From Ruminococcaceae bacterium UBA1417 (GTDB lineage: Bacteria; Bacillota; Clostridia; Oscillospirales; Acutalibacteraceae): DNA of 64,000 nt. Positions within the stretch are counted from its first letter, which is position 1, and every line of letters begins with the position of its first letter. This document shows, piece after piece, positions 52,893 to 60,650 of the stretch. Under the pieces are notes generated by a model. That model was not told where the DNA came from. It ran no database searches and was given only the letters and a program-made list of their open reading frames with translations. The stretch lies in the NCBI GenBank assembly GCA_002305575.1, contig DBPP01000024.1:1973-65972 (forward strand). The letters run 5' to 3'. A program made the translations under genes and the position numbers.

Positions 52893-52921
52893 TTGACAAC
52901 CGCATGAAAATGCGGTAGAGT
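52893..52921 (+). promoter_or_regulatory. Predicted promoter of the hisS T-box transcript
   Basis: TTGACA at 52893-52898 and TAGAGT at 52916-52921 are spaced by 17 bp. It sits a few bases after the mgsA stop, just upstream of the T-box leader. Confidence 0.75.
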
Positions 52922-52927
52922 ATAGGC

Positions 52928-53184
52928 AATATCCGGCAATGACCGGGAGAAGTACCTGTGCGGACGGCACGGACAGAGAGCGCGGCCCGGGCTGAAAGCC
53001 GCGCGTGCAGGGCATGGGGAAAGACACCCGCGAGCCACACGAAAGTGCGTTTTCCGCGTTAAGGAGCTTTGAGGGAAAAGGGGGAAGTCTGCCCTTTTTT
53101 CGAAAAAGGGTGGCACCACGAAGGAAATTCGTCCCTTGTCGGCCGGGCAGGTCACATCTGCCGGCGGATAAGGGATTTTTATTT
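52928..53184 (+). promoter_or_regulatory. T-box riboswitch controlling hisS (histidine specifier)
   Basis: The leader carries the T-box antiterminator sequence GGGTGGCACCACG at 53108-53120, an AGTA motif near 52950, an AGAGAG motif and GCTGAAAGCC of stem I, and a final terminator. A CAC triplet at 53025-53027, just before CCGCGAGCC, is in the specifier position and matches histidine. Uncharged tRNA-His should stabilise the antiterminator and turn on hisS and probably aspS downstream. Exact ends are estimates. Confidence 0.92.
53132..53180 (+). terminator. Conditional terminator of the T-box leader
   Basis: TCCCTT (53132-53137) pairs with AAGGGA (53170-53175), followed by a T-run (53176-53180), with extra GC pairing inside. 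The left arm overlaps the region that pairs in the antiterminator form. Confidence 0.85.
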
Positions 53185-53223
53185 GCGCGCGGGTTCGCGC
53201 GTCAGAGTCAGAAAGGAATCGAT

Positions 53224-54513
53224 ATGGAATTGATCACAAAAGCGCCGAAAGGCACGAGAGACATTATCCCGGGCGAGTCCGAAAAATGGGCGTTCGTCGA
53301 AGACGTGATGGCCGGCGAGGCCGAGCTCAACGGCTTCTCCGAGATCCGCACGCCGGTGTTTGAGCACACCGAACTGTTTGAGCGCTCGGTCGGCGATACG
53401 ACGGACGTCGTCGAAAAACAGATGTACACATTTACGGATAAGGGGGGCCGCTCGATCACGCTGCGCCCCGAGGGTACGGCCGGCGCGGTGCGCGCCATGC
53501 TCGAAAACGGCATGTACAACAACGGCTATCCGATCAAGATGTACTACAAGACCTCCTGCTACCGCTACGAAAAGCCGCAGGCCGGCCGCATGCGCGAGCT
53601 GCACCAGTTCGGCGTCGAGATGTTCGGCGCGGCGGAACCGGCGGCGGACGCGCAGGTGATCCTGCTGGGCAAATCCATCTTCGAGCGTCTCGGCCTCGGC
53701 GACGATGTGACGGTCGCGATCAATTCGATCGGCTGCCCCACATGCCGCGCCGAATACCACAAGGCGCTGAAAGCGTATTTTACGGCGCACAGGGATAAGC
53801 TCTGCGAGACCTGCAATTCGCGCCTGGAACGCAACCCGATGCGCATTCTGGATTGTAAGAGTCCCGTCTGCGGCGAAATTGCGAAGGGCGCGCCGAAAAT
53901 TCTCGACTACCTCTGCGACGACTGCCGCGCGCACTTTGAGAAGGTGCAGGCGCTGCTCACCGCTGTCGGCGTGGATTTTACAGTCGATCCCGGCATCGTC
54001 CGCGGCCTCGATTACTACACGCGCACGGTGTTTGAGTTTGTTTCCGAGCGCTTCGGTTACGCGCTCGGCGGCGGCGGCCGCTACGATGGGCTCGTCGAGG
54101 AAATCGGCGGCAAGCCGACCCCGGCGCTCGGCTTCGGCCTCGGCTTCGACCGCATCATGCTCGCGCTCGAGGAAGCGGGCGCCGAGTTCCCGGACGATGC
54201 GAAGTGTGAGCTCTATATTGCTTCCATGGGCGAAGCGGCGCAGCGAAAGGCCTTCACGCTGATCAACGACCTGCACCGCTGCGGCATCGCGGCGGACTGC
54301 GACCTGTGTGCCCGCGGGCTCAAGGCGCAGATGAAATATGCCGATAAAATCCGCGCGAAATACACGATTGTGCTCGGTGACAACGAGCTCGAGAGCGGCA
54401 AAGCCGAGCTGAAAAACATGAAGACCGGCGAGAAGAAGAAGCTCTCCATCGGCGAGGATTTTGTCGACGTTTACCTGACGGAAACCACCGCGCAGGAGGA
54501 TCTGTCCTTCTGA
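53224..54513 (+). CDS. hisS: Histidyl-tRNA synthetase
   Basis: HisRS charges tRNA-His. The 429-residue class II synthetase starts MELITKAPKGTRDIIPGE, has motif 2 in CYRYEKPQAGRMRELHQFGV, the histidine-binding GLDYYTRTVFEF, ALGGGGRYDGLVEEIGG and motif 3 in GFGLGFDRIMLAL. A C-terminal anticodon-binding domain follows. It also has a Cys-rich stretch (about 180-230) with CETC and CDDC pairs, typical of the clostridial form. The ATG at 53224 lies after the T-box terminator; any longer frame would run through the leader RNA. aspS follows. Confidence 0.96.
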   Translation: MELITKAPKGTRDIIPGESEKWAFVEDVMAGEAELNGFSEIRTPVFEHTELFERSVGDTTDVVEKQMYTFTDKGGRSITLRPEGTAGAVRAMLENGMYNNGYPIKMYYKTSCYRYEKPQAGRMRELHQFGVEMFGAAEPAADAQVILLGKSIFERLGLGDDVTVAINSIGCPTCRAEYHKALKAYFTAHRDKLCETCNSRLERNPMRILDCKSPVCGEIAKGAPKILDYLCDDCRAHFEKVQALLTAVGVDFTVDPGIVRGLDYYTRTVFEFVSERFGYALGGGGRYDGLVEEIGGKPTPALGFGLGFDRIMLALEEAGAEFPDDAKCELYIASMGEAAQRKAFTLINDLHRCGIAADCDLCARGLKAQMKYADKIRAKYTIVLGDNELESGKAELKNMKTGEKKKLSIGEDFVDVYLTETTAQEDLSF

Positions 54514-54580
54514 CGCGTCGCCACAGGCGGCCGATGGCCGCCGCGCTATCCCATACAGAAAACAGAAAGAGGAAAAACTT

Positions 54581-56365
54581 ATGGTTCAGTCCAGAACACA
54601 TACCTGTGGAGAGCTGCGGCTCTCCGACGCGGGCAAGACGGTCACGCTTTCCGGCTGGATGGAAAACATCCGCGAAGTCGGCAGCCATTTTGCCTTTGTC
54701 GTGCTCCGCGATTTTTACGGTACGACCCAGGTCGTCATTGAAACCGAAGAGATGATGGCGATCGTCAAACCCCTCAACAAGGAATCGACCATTTCGGTCA
54801 CGGGCGTCGTGCGTGAGCGCGAGAGCAAAAACCCGAAGCAGCCGACCGGCGACATCGAGGTCGCGCCGACTGAGATCAAGGTGCTCGGCCGCTGCCGCTA
54901 CAACGAGCTGCCGTTTGAGATCAACCGCTCGCGCGAGGCCGATGAAAGCCAGCGCCTCAAGTACCGCTACCTCGACCTGCGCAATCCGGCTGTGAAGAAA
55001 AACATCCTGCTGCGCTGCAATGTTGTTTCCGCGCTGCGCCAGGCCATGACCGAGCACGGCTTCCTCGAGATCACGACGCCGATCCTCACGGCTTCTTCGC
55101 CGGAAGGCGCGCGCGATTACCTCGTTCCGGCCAGAAAGCATCCCGGCAAGTTCTACGCGCTGCCGCAGGCGCCGCAGCAGTTCAAGCAGCTTCTGATGAC
55201 GGCCGGTTTCGACCGCTATTTCCAGATCGCCCCGTGCTTCCGGGACGAGGACGCCCGCGGCGACCGTTCGCCCGGCGAATTCTACCAGCTCGATATGGAG
55301 ATGGCGTTTGCCACGCAGGAGGACGTATTCGCCGTGCTCGAGGATGTGTTGCCGCCGATTTTTGCGAAATACGGCACGTACAACATCGCCTCCACCGCGC
55401 CGTTTACGCGCATCCCATACAAGCAGGCCATGGAGGAATTTGGCTCGGATAAGCCGGACCTGCGCATCGACCTGCGCGTGCAGGATGTCACGGACCTGCT
55501 GGCCGGCTGTGGATTCGGCCCGTTCGAGGGCAATGTCGTGAAGGCTGTGCCGGTCACAAACTGCAAGCTCGCGCGCAAGGCGGTCGATAAGCTCTGCGCG
55601 GATGTCGAGGTGCAGGCCGGCCAGAAGCCGTACTGGTTCAAGATGGACGAGTCCGGCGCGATTGCGGGCGGTATCGCAAAGTTTATCAACGCGAATCCGG
55701 AAACGGTCGCAGCCGTCACCGCGGCGCTTGGGCTGAAGCCGAACACGCTCGTCTTCCTTTCGGCCGGCAAGCTGACCGAAGCGCAGAAGACGGCCGGCGT
55801 GATGCGCCGGATGCTTGGCGCGGCCTGCGAGGGGCATATGGATAAGGAACGCTACGAATTCTGCTGGATCGTCGATTTCCCCATGTACGAGATCGGCGAG
55901 GAATCCGGCGAGCTCGAATTCTGCCACAACCCGTTCTCGATGCCGTCTGGCGGTATGGAGACGCTGTTGAAGGCCGAGCGCGGCGAGATTGACCCGCTCG
56001 ACATTCTGGCCGACCAGTACGACCTCGTCTGCAATGGCGTGGAGCTCTCCTCCGGCGCAGTGCGCAACCACGACCCGGAGATCATGGTCAAGGCTTTCGA
56101 AATGGTGCGCCTCGGCGAGGACGATGTGAAGGCGAAATTCCCGGCCATGTACAACGCGTTCTGCTACGGCGCGCCGCCGCATGCGGGCATCGCGCCTGGC
56201 GTGGACCGCATGGTTATGCTGCTTTCGGGCGAGGAATCCATCCGCGAAGTCATTGCGTTCCCGATGAACAAGAGCGCGCAGGACGTTATGATGGACGCAC
56301 CTTCTGCCGTTACGCAGGCGCAGCTTGACGAGCTGCACATCGCGCTGGTCGAGCCCGAAGCGTGA
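54581..56365 (+). CDS. aspS: Aspartyl-tRNA synthetase
   Basis: AspRS charges tRNA-Asp (or both tRNA-Asp and tRNA-Asn in non-discriminating forms). The 594-residue bacterial-type protein has an N-terminal OB fold (VTLSGWMENIREVG), class II motif 2 in FRDEDARGDRSPGEFYQLD, the bacterial GAD insertion domain, and motif 3 in GIAPGVDRMVMLL. It lies 67 bp after hisS and is probably read from the same transcript. Its stop overlaps the start of the pentapeptide gene (TGATG). Confidence 0.96.
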   Translation: MVQSRTHTCGELRLSDAGKTVTLSGWMENIREVGSHFAFVVLRDFYGTTQVVIETEEMMAIVKPLNKESTISVTGVVRERESKNPKQPTGDIEVAPTEIKVLGRCRYNELPFEINRSREADESQRLKYRYLDLRNPAVKKNILLRCNVVSALRQAMTEHGFLEITTPILTASSPEGARDYLVPARKHPGKFYALPQAPQQFKQLLMTAGFDRYFQIAPCFRDEDARGDRSPGEFYQLDMEMAFATQEDVFAVLEDVLPPIFAKYGTYNIASTAPFTRIPYKQAMEEFGSDKPDLRIDLRVQDVTDLLAGCGFGPFEGNVVKAVPVTNCKLARKAVDKLCADVEVQAGQKPYWFKMDESGAIAGGIAKFINANPETVAAVTAALGLKPNTLVFLSAGKLTEAQKTAGVMRRMLGAACEGHMDKERYEFCWIVDFPMYEIGEESGELEFCHNPFSMPSGGMETLLKAERGEIDPLDILADQYDLVCNGVELSSGAVRNHDPEIMVKAFEMVRLGEDDVKAKFPAMYNAFCYGAPPHAGIAPGVDRMVMLLSGEESIREVIAFPMNKSAQDVMMDAPSAVTQAQLDELHIALVEPEA

Positions 56366-56973
56366 TGGGATTTTCCGAAGACCAAAAGGTGTATGTGCGC
56401 GAGCGGTTCACGGATACGGACTTTACCGACAATGCGCTCACCGGCTTCACTTTTACAAAATGCGATTTCCGCGGCGTCGTGTTTTCGGGCGCGCTGCTGG
56501 AGCGCTGCCGGTTTACGGCCTGCACGTTCGATTTTGCGCGGCTCAACGACACGCTCTGCCGCGGCACGGCATTTGAAAACTGCACGTTTGCGGCGGCGAG
56601 CCTGTTCGTCGCAGAATTCAAGGACTGCCGGTGCACGGGCTGCACGTTTGCGGGCGCAGATCTTACCGGCTGGACGGTGCGCGGCGGCGTGCTCGACTAC
56701 TGCGTGCTGGACGGCTGCATGCTCCGCAAGCAGGATTTTTCCGGCGTGAGCCTTGTCGGCACGAATTTCAGCGACGCTGATCTCGAGAAGGCCGATCTGT
56801 CGGGCTGCAATCTGACCGAGGCTGTTTTCCGCAACGCCAACCTCAAGGACGCCGACCTGCGCCGCGCGCAGTGGGACCGCACCGATATCCGGTACGTCAA
56901 ATTGCAGAACACGGCGATCGATCTGGACGGCGCGGTATATCTTGCGCACTGTCTCGGCGCCGTCGTGCGGTGA
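56365..56973 (+). CDS. Pentapeptide-repeat protein
   Basis: The 202-residue protein is made almost entirely of pentapeptide repeats of the A(D/N)LxF type, for example FSDADLEKADLSGCNL and AVFRNANLKDADL, predicting a right-handed beta-helix. It is unusually rich in cysteine (about a dozen). Qnr and MfpA are DNA-mimicking members that protect gyrase, but many others have no known role, so no function is assigned. The ATG at 56365 overlaps the aspS stop; a GTG at 56362 is also possible. No signal peptide is seen. Confidence 0.85.
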   Translation: MGFSEDQKVYVRERFTDTDFTDNALTGFTFTKCDFRGVVFSGALLERCRFTACTFDFARLNDTLCRGTAFENCTFAAASLFVAEFKDCRCTGCTFAGADLTGWTVRGGVLDYCVLDGCMLRKQDFSGVSLVGTNFSDADLEKADLSGCNLTEAVFRNANLKDADLRRAQWDRTDIRYVKLQNTAIDLDGAVYLAHCLGAVVR

Positions 56974-57092
56974 TCCAAAAAAATATATGGCCTGCGGCAG
57001 CGCATTTGCCGCGGGCAGAAAGCCGCCGGATGCTTCGCAGCGTGCCGCGCGGCTTTTGTGCGTTTCGCTCAAATTCTGCCCTTCTGCCGAAT

Positions 57093-57139
57093 TATGTATA
57101 TCTTGTATTTTTTATTTGAATAAACACTACATCTAGTGC
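57093..57139 (+). promoter_or_regulatory. Pair of NrdR-box-like operators upstream of nrdD
   Basis: ACACTACATCTAGTGC (57124-57139) is close to the NrdR consensus, and the weaker TATGTATATCTTGTAT (57093-57108) lies exactly 31 bp upstream, the usual three-turn spacing of paired NrdR boxes. They sit just before the -35 of the nrdD promoter. NrdR itself is not in the window. Confidence 0.7.
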
Positions 57140-57147
57140 GCATCCTC

Positions 57148-57176
57148 TTGACAGCGGTGGCGAAATGGACTATAAT
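57148..57176 (+). promoter_or_regulatory. Consensus sigma-A promoter of the nrdD operon
   Basis: TTGACA at 57148-57153 and TATAAT at 57171-57176 are both perfect and spaced by 17 bp. Transcription from it should begin near 57183, so a start codon at 57165 cannot be used. Confidence 0.92.
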
Positions 57177-57242
57177 CAAAACTGCACGGATACGCGGCAA
57201 TCGGCCGCGTGGAGGAAAACAGCAAGAAAGGATCACGGGAGA

Positions 57243-59537
57243 ATGGTCAAATACATTGTCAAACGCAACGGGGAGAAGGTTTCCTTTGACGCCAAAAAGA
57301 TTCGCAACGCCATTTTTAAGGCCAATATTCGCATTGCGGCGGAGCGCATGAGCGACGCTGATCTCGATAGCCTGACCGCGGAAGTTATCGCGGTGTTTGA
57401 GGATGGCAAAACAATCCCCACGGTTGAGCAGATTCAGGACGTCGTGGAGGAAAAGCTGATCGCTGCCGACTACGCAAAGACGGCGAAAGCCTATATTCTG
57501 TACCGCGCGGAGCACCAACGCCTGCGCGAGATGGACGACGAGCTCGTGAAGATCTATCAGGATCTCACGTTCAAACCGGCTGAAGACGCCGACCTCAAAC
57601 GCGAGAACGCGAACATCAACGCGGATACCGCGATGGGTACGATGCTCAAATACGGTTCCGAGGGTGCGAAAAGCTTCTATGACAAGTACGTCATCCCGCC
57701 CGAGATTGCCAAGGCGCACGCCGAGGGCGACATTCACATCCATGACAAGGATTTCTACACGTTGACGGAAACCTGTTGCCAGATCGACCTCATCAAGCTG
57801 TTTGACGGCGGCTTTTCCACCGGCCACGGCTACCTGCGCGAGCCGAAGGACATCCGCAGCTATGCGGCGCTCGCCTGCATCGCGATTCAGGCAAACCAGA
57901 ACGAGATGCACGGCGGACAGAGCGTGCCGAATTTTGACTACGCAATGGCGCTCGGCGTCAAAAAGACGTACCGCAAGCAGTATGCCGCGGCGTTCACCCA
58001 GTACTTTGAGGTGCGCCATGGCATGCGGCACGAAGATGCCGCGCTGCTGACGGCGGCTGTACGGCAGGCGCTTGGAGACGTGACGATGGGCACGGCCACC
58101 GATTATGCGGCGCGTGTGGAGGACTTCCTGCCGCGGCACCAGCGCGAGAACGGTTTCGAGGAGATTTCCGCGCAGGAGGCGCGCGATGCGGCCGAATACG
58201 CCGCGCGGACAGCCTGGCGGGAAACGGACAACGCCACAAAACAGGCGATGGAGGCGCTTGTCCACAACCTGAACACGATGAATTCGCGCGCCGGCGCGCA
58301 GGTGCCGTTCAGCTCGTTGAATTACGGCACCGACACATCCCCCGAGGGCCGCATGGCTATCCGCAACCTGCTCGACGCGACCGAGGACGGCCTCGGCGAC
58401 GGCGAAACGCCGATTTTTCCGGTACAGATTTTCAAGGTCAAGGAAGGCGTCAACTACAACGAGGGCGACCCGAATTACGACCTGTTCAAACATGCGATGC
58501 GCTGCTCGGCGAAGCGGCTGTTCCCCAATTTCAGCTTCCTCGACGCACCGTTCAACCTGCAATACTACAAGCCCGGCGATTATAACAGCGAGGTGGCGTA
58601 TATGGGCTGCCGCACGCGCGTCATGGGCAATGTGCATGACCCGAACCGCGAGGTCACCTGCGGGCGCGGCAACCTGAGCTTCACCTCCATCAACCTGCCG
58701 CGGCTGGGCATCGAGGCGAAGGGCGACATTCAGAAATTCTATGCGATGCTCGACGAGCGGATGGCGATCGTCGAAGAGCAGCTGATGCATCGCTTCAAGA
58801 TTCAGTGCAGCAAGAAGGCGTACAACTACCCGTTCCTGATGGGGCAGGGCGTGTGGATTGACTCCGAAAAGCTCGACCGCAACGATTCCGTCGCGGAAGT
58901 CTTAAAGCACGGCACGCTGTCCGTCGGCTTTATCGGCCTGGCTGAAACGCTCAAAGCGCTTACCGGCAAGCACCACGGCGAGAGCGAGGAGAGCTGGAAA
59001 CTCGGCTACGAGATCATCCGCTACATGCGCGAGTGCCTCGACAAAAAGAGCCGCGAGACGGGCCTCAACTGGACCCTGCTCGCAACGCCGGCCGAAGGGC
59101 TTTCCGGCCGTTTCCTGCGCATCGACCAGAAGCGCTACGGGAAGATCGAGGGTGTGACGGACCGCGAGTATTATACGAACTCCTTCCACATCCCGGTGTA
59201 TTACAACATCAGCGCATTCCAGAAGATCCAGAAGGAAGCGCCGTTCCATGCGCTGACGAATGCCGGGCACATCAGCTATGTCGAACTGGACGGCGACATC
59301 TGCAAGAACATTGACGCGTTTGAGAGCGTGATCCGCTGCATGAAGGAGGCCGGTATCGGCTACGGTTCGGTGAACCATCCGGTCGATCGCGACCCGGTGT
59401 GCGGCTACAACGGCATTATCGGCGACGTTTGCCCGCGCTGCGGCCGCCATGCCGGCGAGGGCGTGCCGGTAGAGAAGCTCGCAGAGCTTCGCAAGAAATA
59501 CCACGACGTGCCGGATTATTCCCACCTGATCCGTTGA
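57243..59537 (+). CDS. nrdD: Anaerobic ribonucleoside-triphosphate reductase, large chain lacking the glycyl-radical end
   Basis: This class III enzyme makes deoxynucleotides without oxygen. The 764-residue chain has an N-terminal ATP-cone (MVKYIVKRNGEKVSFDAKKI), TETCCQIDL with an active-site cysteine (about 178), MHGGQSVPNFDYA, YMGCRTRV, CGRGNLSFTSINLPRLG, and a Zn-site-like end with DPVCGY and CPRCGR (about 717-733). It stops at HLIR without the expected RxxGYL glycyl-radical segment, which is encoded separately downstream. The ATG at 57243 follows AAGAAAGGA and lies within the predicted transcript. Confidence 0.93.
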   Translation: MVKYIVKRNGEKVSFDAKKIRNAIFKANIRIAAERMSDADLDSLTAEVIAVFEDGKTIPTVEQIQDVVEEKLIAADYAKTAKAYILYRAEHQRLREMDDELVKIYQDLTFKPAEDADLKRENANINADTAMGTMLKYGSEGAKSFYDKYVIPPEIAKAHAEGDIHIHDKDFYTLTETCCQIDLIKLFDGGFSTGHGYLREPKDIRSYAALACIAIQANQNEMHGGQSVPNFDYAMALGVKKTYRKQYAAAFTQYFEVRHGMRHEDAALLTAAVRQALGDVTMGTATDYAARVEDFLPRHQRENGFEEISAQEARDAAEYAARTAWRETDNATKQAMEALVHNLNTMNSRAGAQVPFSSLNYGTDTSPEGRMAIRNLLDATEDGLGDGETPIFPVQIFKVKEGVNYNEGDPNYDLFKHAMRCSAKRLFPNFSFLDAPFNLQYYKPGDYNSEVAYMGCRTRVMGNVHDPNREVTCGRGNLSFTSINLPRLGIEAKGDIQKFYAMLDERMAIVEEQLMHRFKIQCSKKAYNYPFLMGQGVWIDSEKLDRNDSVAEVLKHGTLSVGFIGLAETLKALTGKHHGESEESWKLGYEIIRYMRECLDKKSRETGLNWTLLATPAEGLSGRFLRIDQKRYGKIEGVTDREYYTNSFHIPVYYNISAFQKIQKEAPFHALTNAGHISYVELDGDICKNIDAFESVIRCMKEAGIGYGSVNHPVDRDPVCGYNGIIGDVCPRCGRHAGEGVPVEKLAELRKKYHDVPDYSHLIR

Positions 59538-59698
59538 AGGCGGAAAACACGGGCGCTTTAAAGCGCGTGGTGCGCAATTGAAATCCCATACGGCGGTTTC
59601 CCCCGTGGGCGGGCTGCCGATGACAACGATGGATAGAAACAATGAAAAATCGCCGGCGGCCGTCGGGCTGCGGCGCACAGATGCAGGAGGTAAAGCAT

Positions 59699-59869
59699 AT
59701 GACACCGAAAATTACAGAAAAAACCGTGAAGAATCATACGGTCCTCGTCGGCGAGGGCCTCGGGTTTGAGCGCATCCGCCGCATTACCGGCTATCTCGTC
59801 GGCACGACGGATCGTTGGAATAACGCGAAACGCGCCGAGGAACGCGACCGCGTGAAGCACAGCTTGTAA
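59699..59869 (+). CDS. Separate NrdD glycyl-radical C-terminal domain (56 residues)
   Basis: This small gene encodes the part missing from the NrdD chain. Its ERIRRITGYLVGTTDRWNNA segment and RDRVKH end match the C-terminus of anaerobic reductases, with Gly31 at the radical position. It lies in a different frame from nrdD, 161 bp after its stop, and has AGGAGG eight bases before ATG 59699, so it is made as an independent polypeptide. It presumably docks on the large chain and receives the radical from NrdG, similar in concept to the spare-part protein of pyruvate formate-lyase. A terminator-like hairpin follows before nrdG. Confidence 0.85.
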   Translation: MTPKITEKTVKNHTVLVGEGLGFERIRRITGYLVGTTDRWNNAKRAEERDRVKHSL

Positions 59870-59872
59870 ACC

Positions 59873-59914
59873 GCAGAAAAATCCGAAAGCTCCGGCTTTT
59901 GGATTTTTTTCTGC
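59873..59914 (+). terminator. Terminator or attenuator between the radical-domain gene and nrdG
   Basis: GCAGAAAAATCCGAAAGC (59873-59890) pairs imperfectly with GGCTTTTGGATTTTTTTCTGC (59894-59914), which includes seven consecutive T residues. Read-through would be needed for nrdG unless it has its own promoter. Confidence 0.7.
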
Positions 59915-59934
59915 GTCGGGAAAGGAGAGAGACC

Positions 59935-60438
59935 ATGAAGATCAAACTCGCCGGGCTGGTCCCGGATTCCATTGTGGACGGTCGTGGTATCCGTCTGACC
60001 GTGTTCGTGCAGGGCTGCCCGCACCACTGCCCCGGCTGCCACAACCCGCAGACACACGATTTCGAGGGCGGCACATGGGACGACACCGACCGCATCTTCG
60101 CGGCGTTTCGCGAAAACCCGTTGTTGCGCGGCATCACGTTTTCGGGCGGCGAGCCATTTTGCCAACCGAAACCGCTCAAGGCGCTTGCGGATCAGGTGCA
60201 CAGCGTCGGCAAAGATGTGACGGTGTACACGGGCTGGACGCTCGAGGCGCTCGAAGAGATGCACGATCCCGACGTGGACGCGCTGCTCGCCGCCTGTGAC
60301 GTGCTCGTGGACGGGCCGTTCATTGAGGCGCAGAAGAACCTTGACCTGCCGTTTCGCGGCAGCGAAAACCAGCGGCTGATCGATATGAACAAGACGCGGG
60401 CTTCGGGGCGCGTTACACTGCTGGATCTCGGCTGGTGA
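59935..60438 (+). CDS. nrdG: Anaerobic ribonucleotide reductase activating protein
   Basis: NrdG is the radical-SAM activase that installs the glycyl radical on NrdD. The 167-residue protein has the 4Fe-4S motif in QGCPHHCPGCHNPQTHD (CxxxCxxC), the TFSGGEPFCQP segment, TVYTGWTLEALEE, and DVLVDGPFIEAQKNLDLPFR with RGSENQRLID. The ATG at 59935 follows AAAGGAGAG. Here its substrate glycine lies on the separate 56-residue protein encoded just upstream. Confidence 0.95.
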   Translation: MKIKLAGLVPDSIVDGRGIRLTVFVQGCPHHCPGCHNPQTHDFEGGTWDDTDRIFAAFRENPLLRGITFSGGEPFCQPKPLKALADQVHSVGKDVTVYTGWTLEALEEMHDPDVDALLAACDVLVDGPFIEAQKNLDLPFRGSENQRLIDMNKTRASGRVTLLDLGW

Positions 60439-60515
60439 AGCCGTTTTGCCGCCGTTTTCTGCGTGACGCGCAAGGACTGAGGATGATATGCAAAAAGGCC
60501 TTTCCATACGATAAA

Positions 60516-60531
60516 GATATATCAATATATC
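60516..60531. repeat. Palindrome upstream of pckA
   Basis: GATATAT and ATATATC are separated by CA, about 35 bp before the pckA -35. The position fits an upstream operator, but the sequence is AT-only and short, so chance is possible. Confidence 0.4.
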
Positions 60532-60563
60532 GAAATTGGAGGGGCGAATTCATAAATTGGTAA

Positions 60564-60592
60564 TTGATTCCCCGCGGAATATGTGGTAAAAT
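60564..60592 (+). promoter_or_regulatory. Predicted sigma-A promoter of pckA
   Basis: TTGATT at 60564-60569 and TAAAAT at 60587-60592 are spaced by 17 bp, 58 bp before the pckA start. Confidence 0.75.
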
Positions 60593-60650
60593 AATAACAG
60601 ATTAGGTCATTTGCAAAACATTTGCCTTTTCGGCGAAAGGAGAAATCAGA

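Noticed and set aside
53005..53223. An extended N-terminus for HisRS
   Set aside because: It would translate the T-box leader, including its antiterminator and terminator; the ATG at 53224 gives the normal HisRS start.
57165..57242. An upstream ATG for nrdD at 57165
   Set aside because: It overlaps the -10 element and lies before the expected transcription start. The ATG at 57243 has a ribosome binding site and gives the normal ATP-cone start.
59538..59698. Frameshift decay as the reason for the split nrdD
   Set aside because: A 161-bp non-coding gap and a strong independent ribosome binding site before the small gene make a simple frameshift unlikely, though raw reads should still be consulted.
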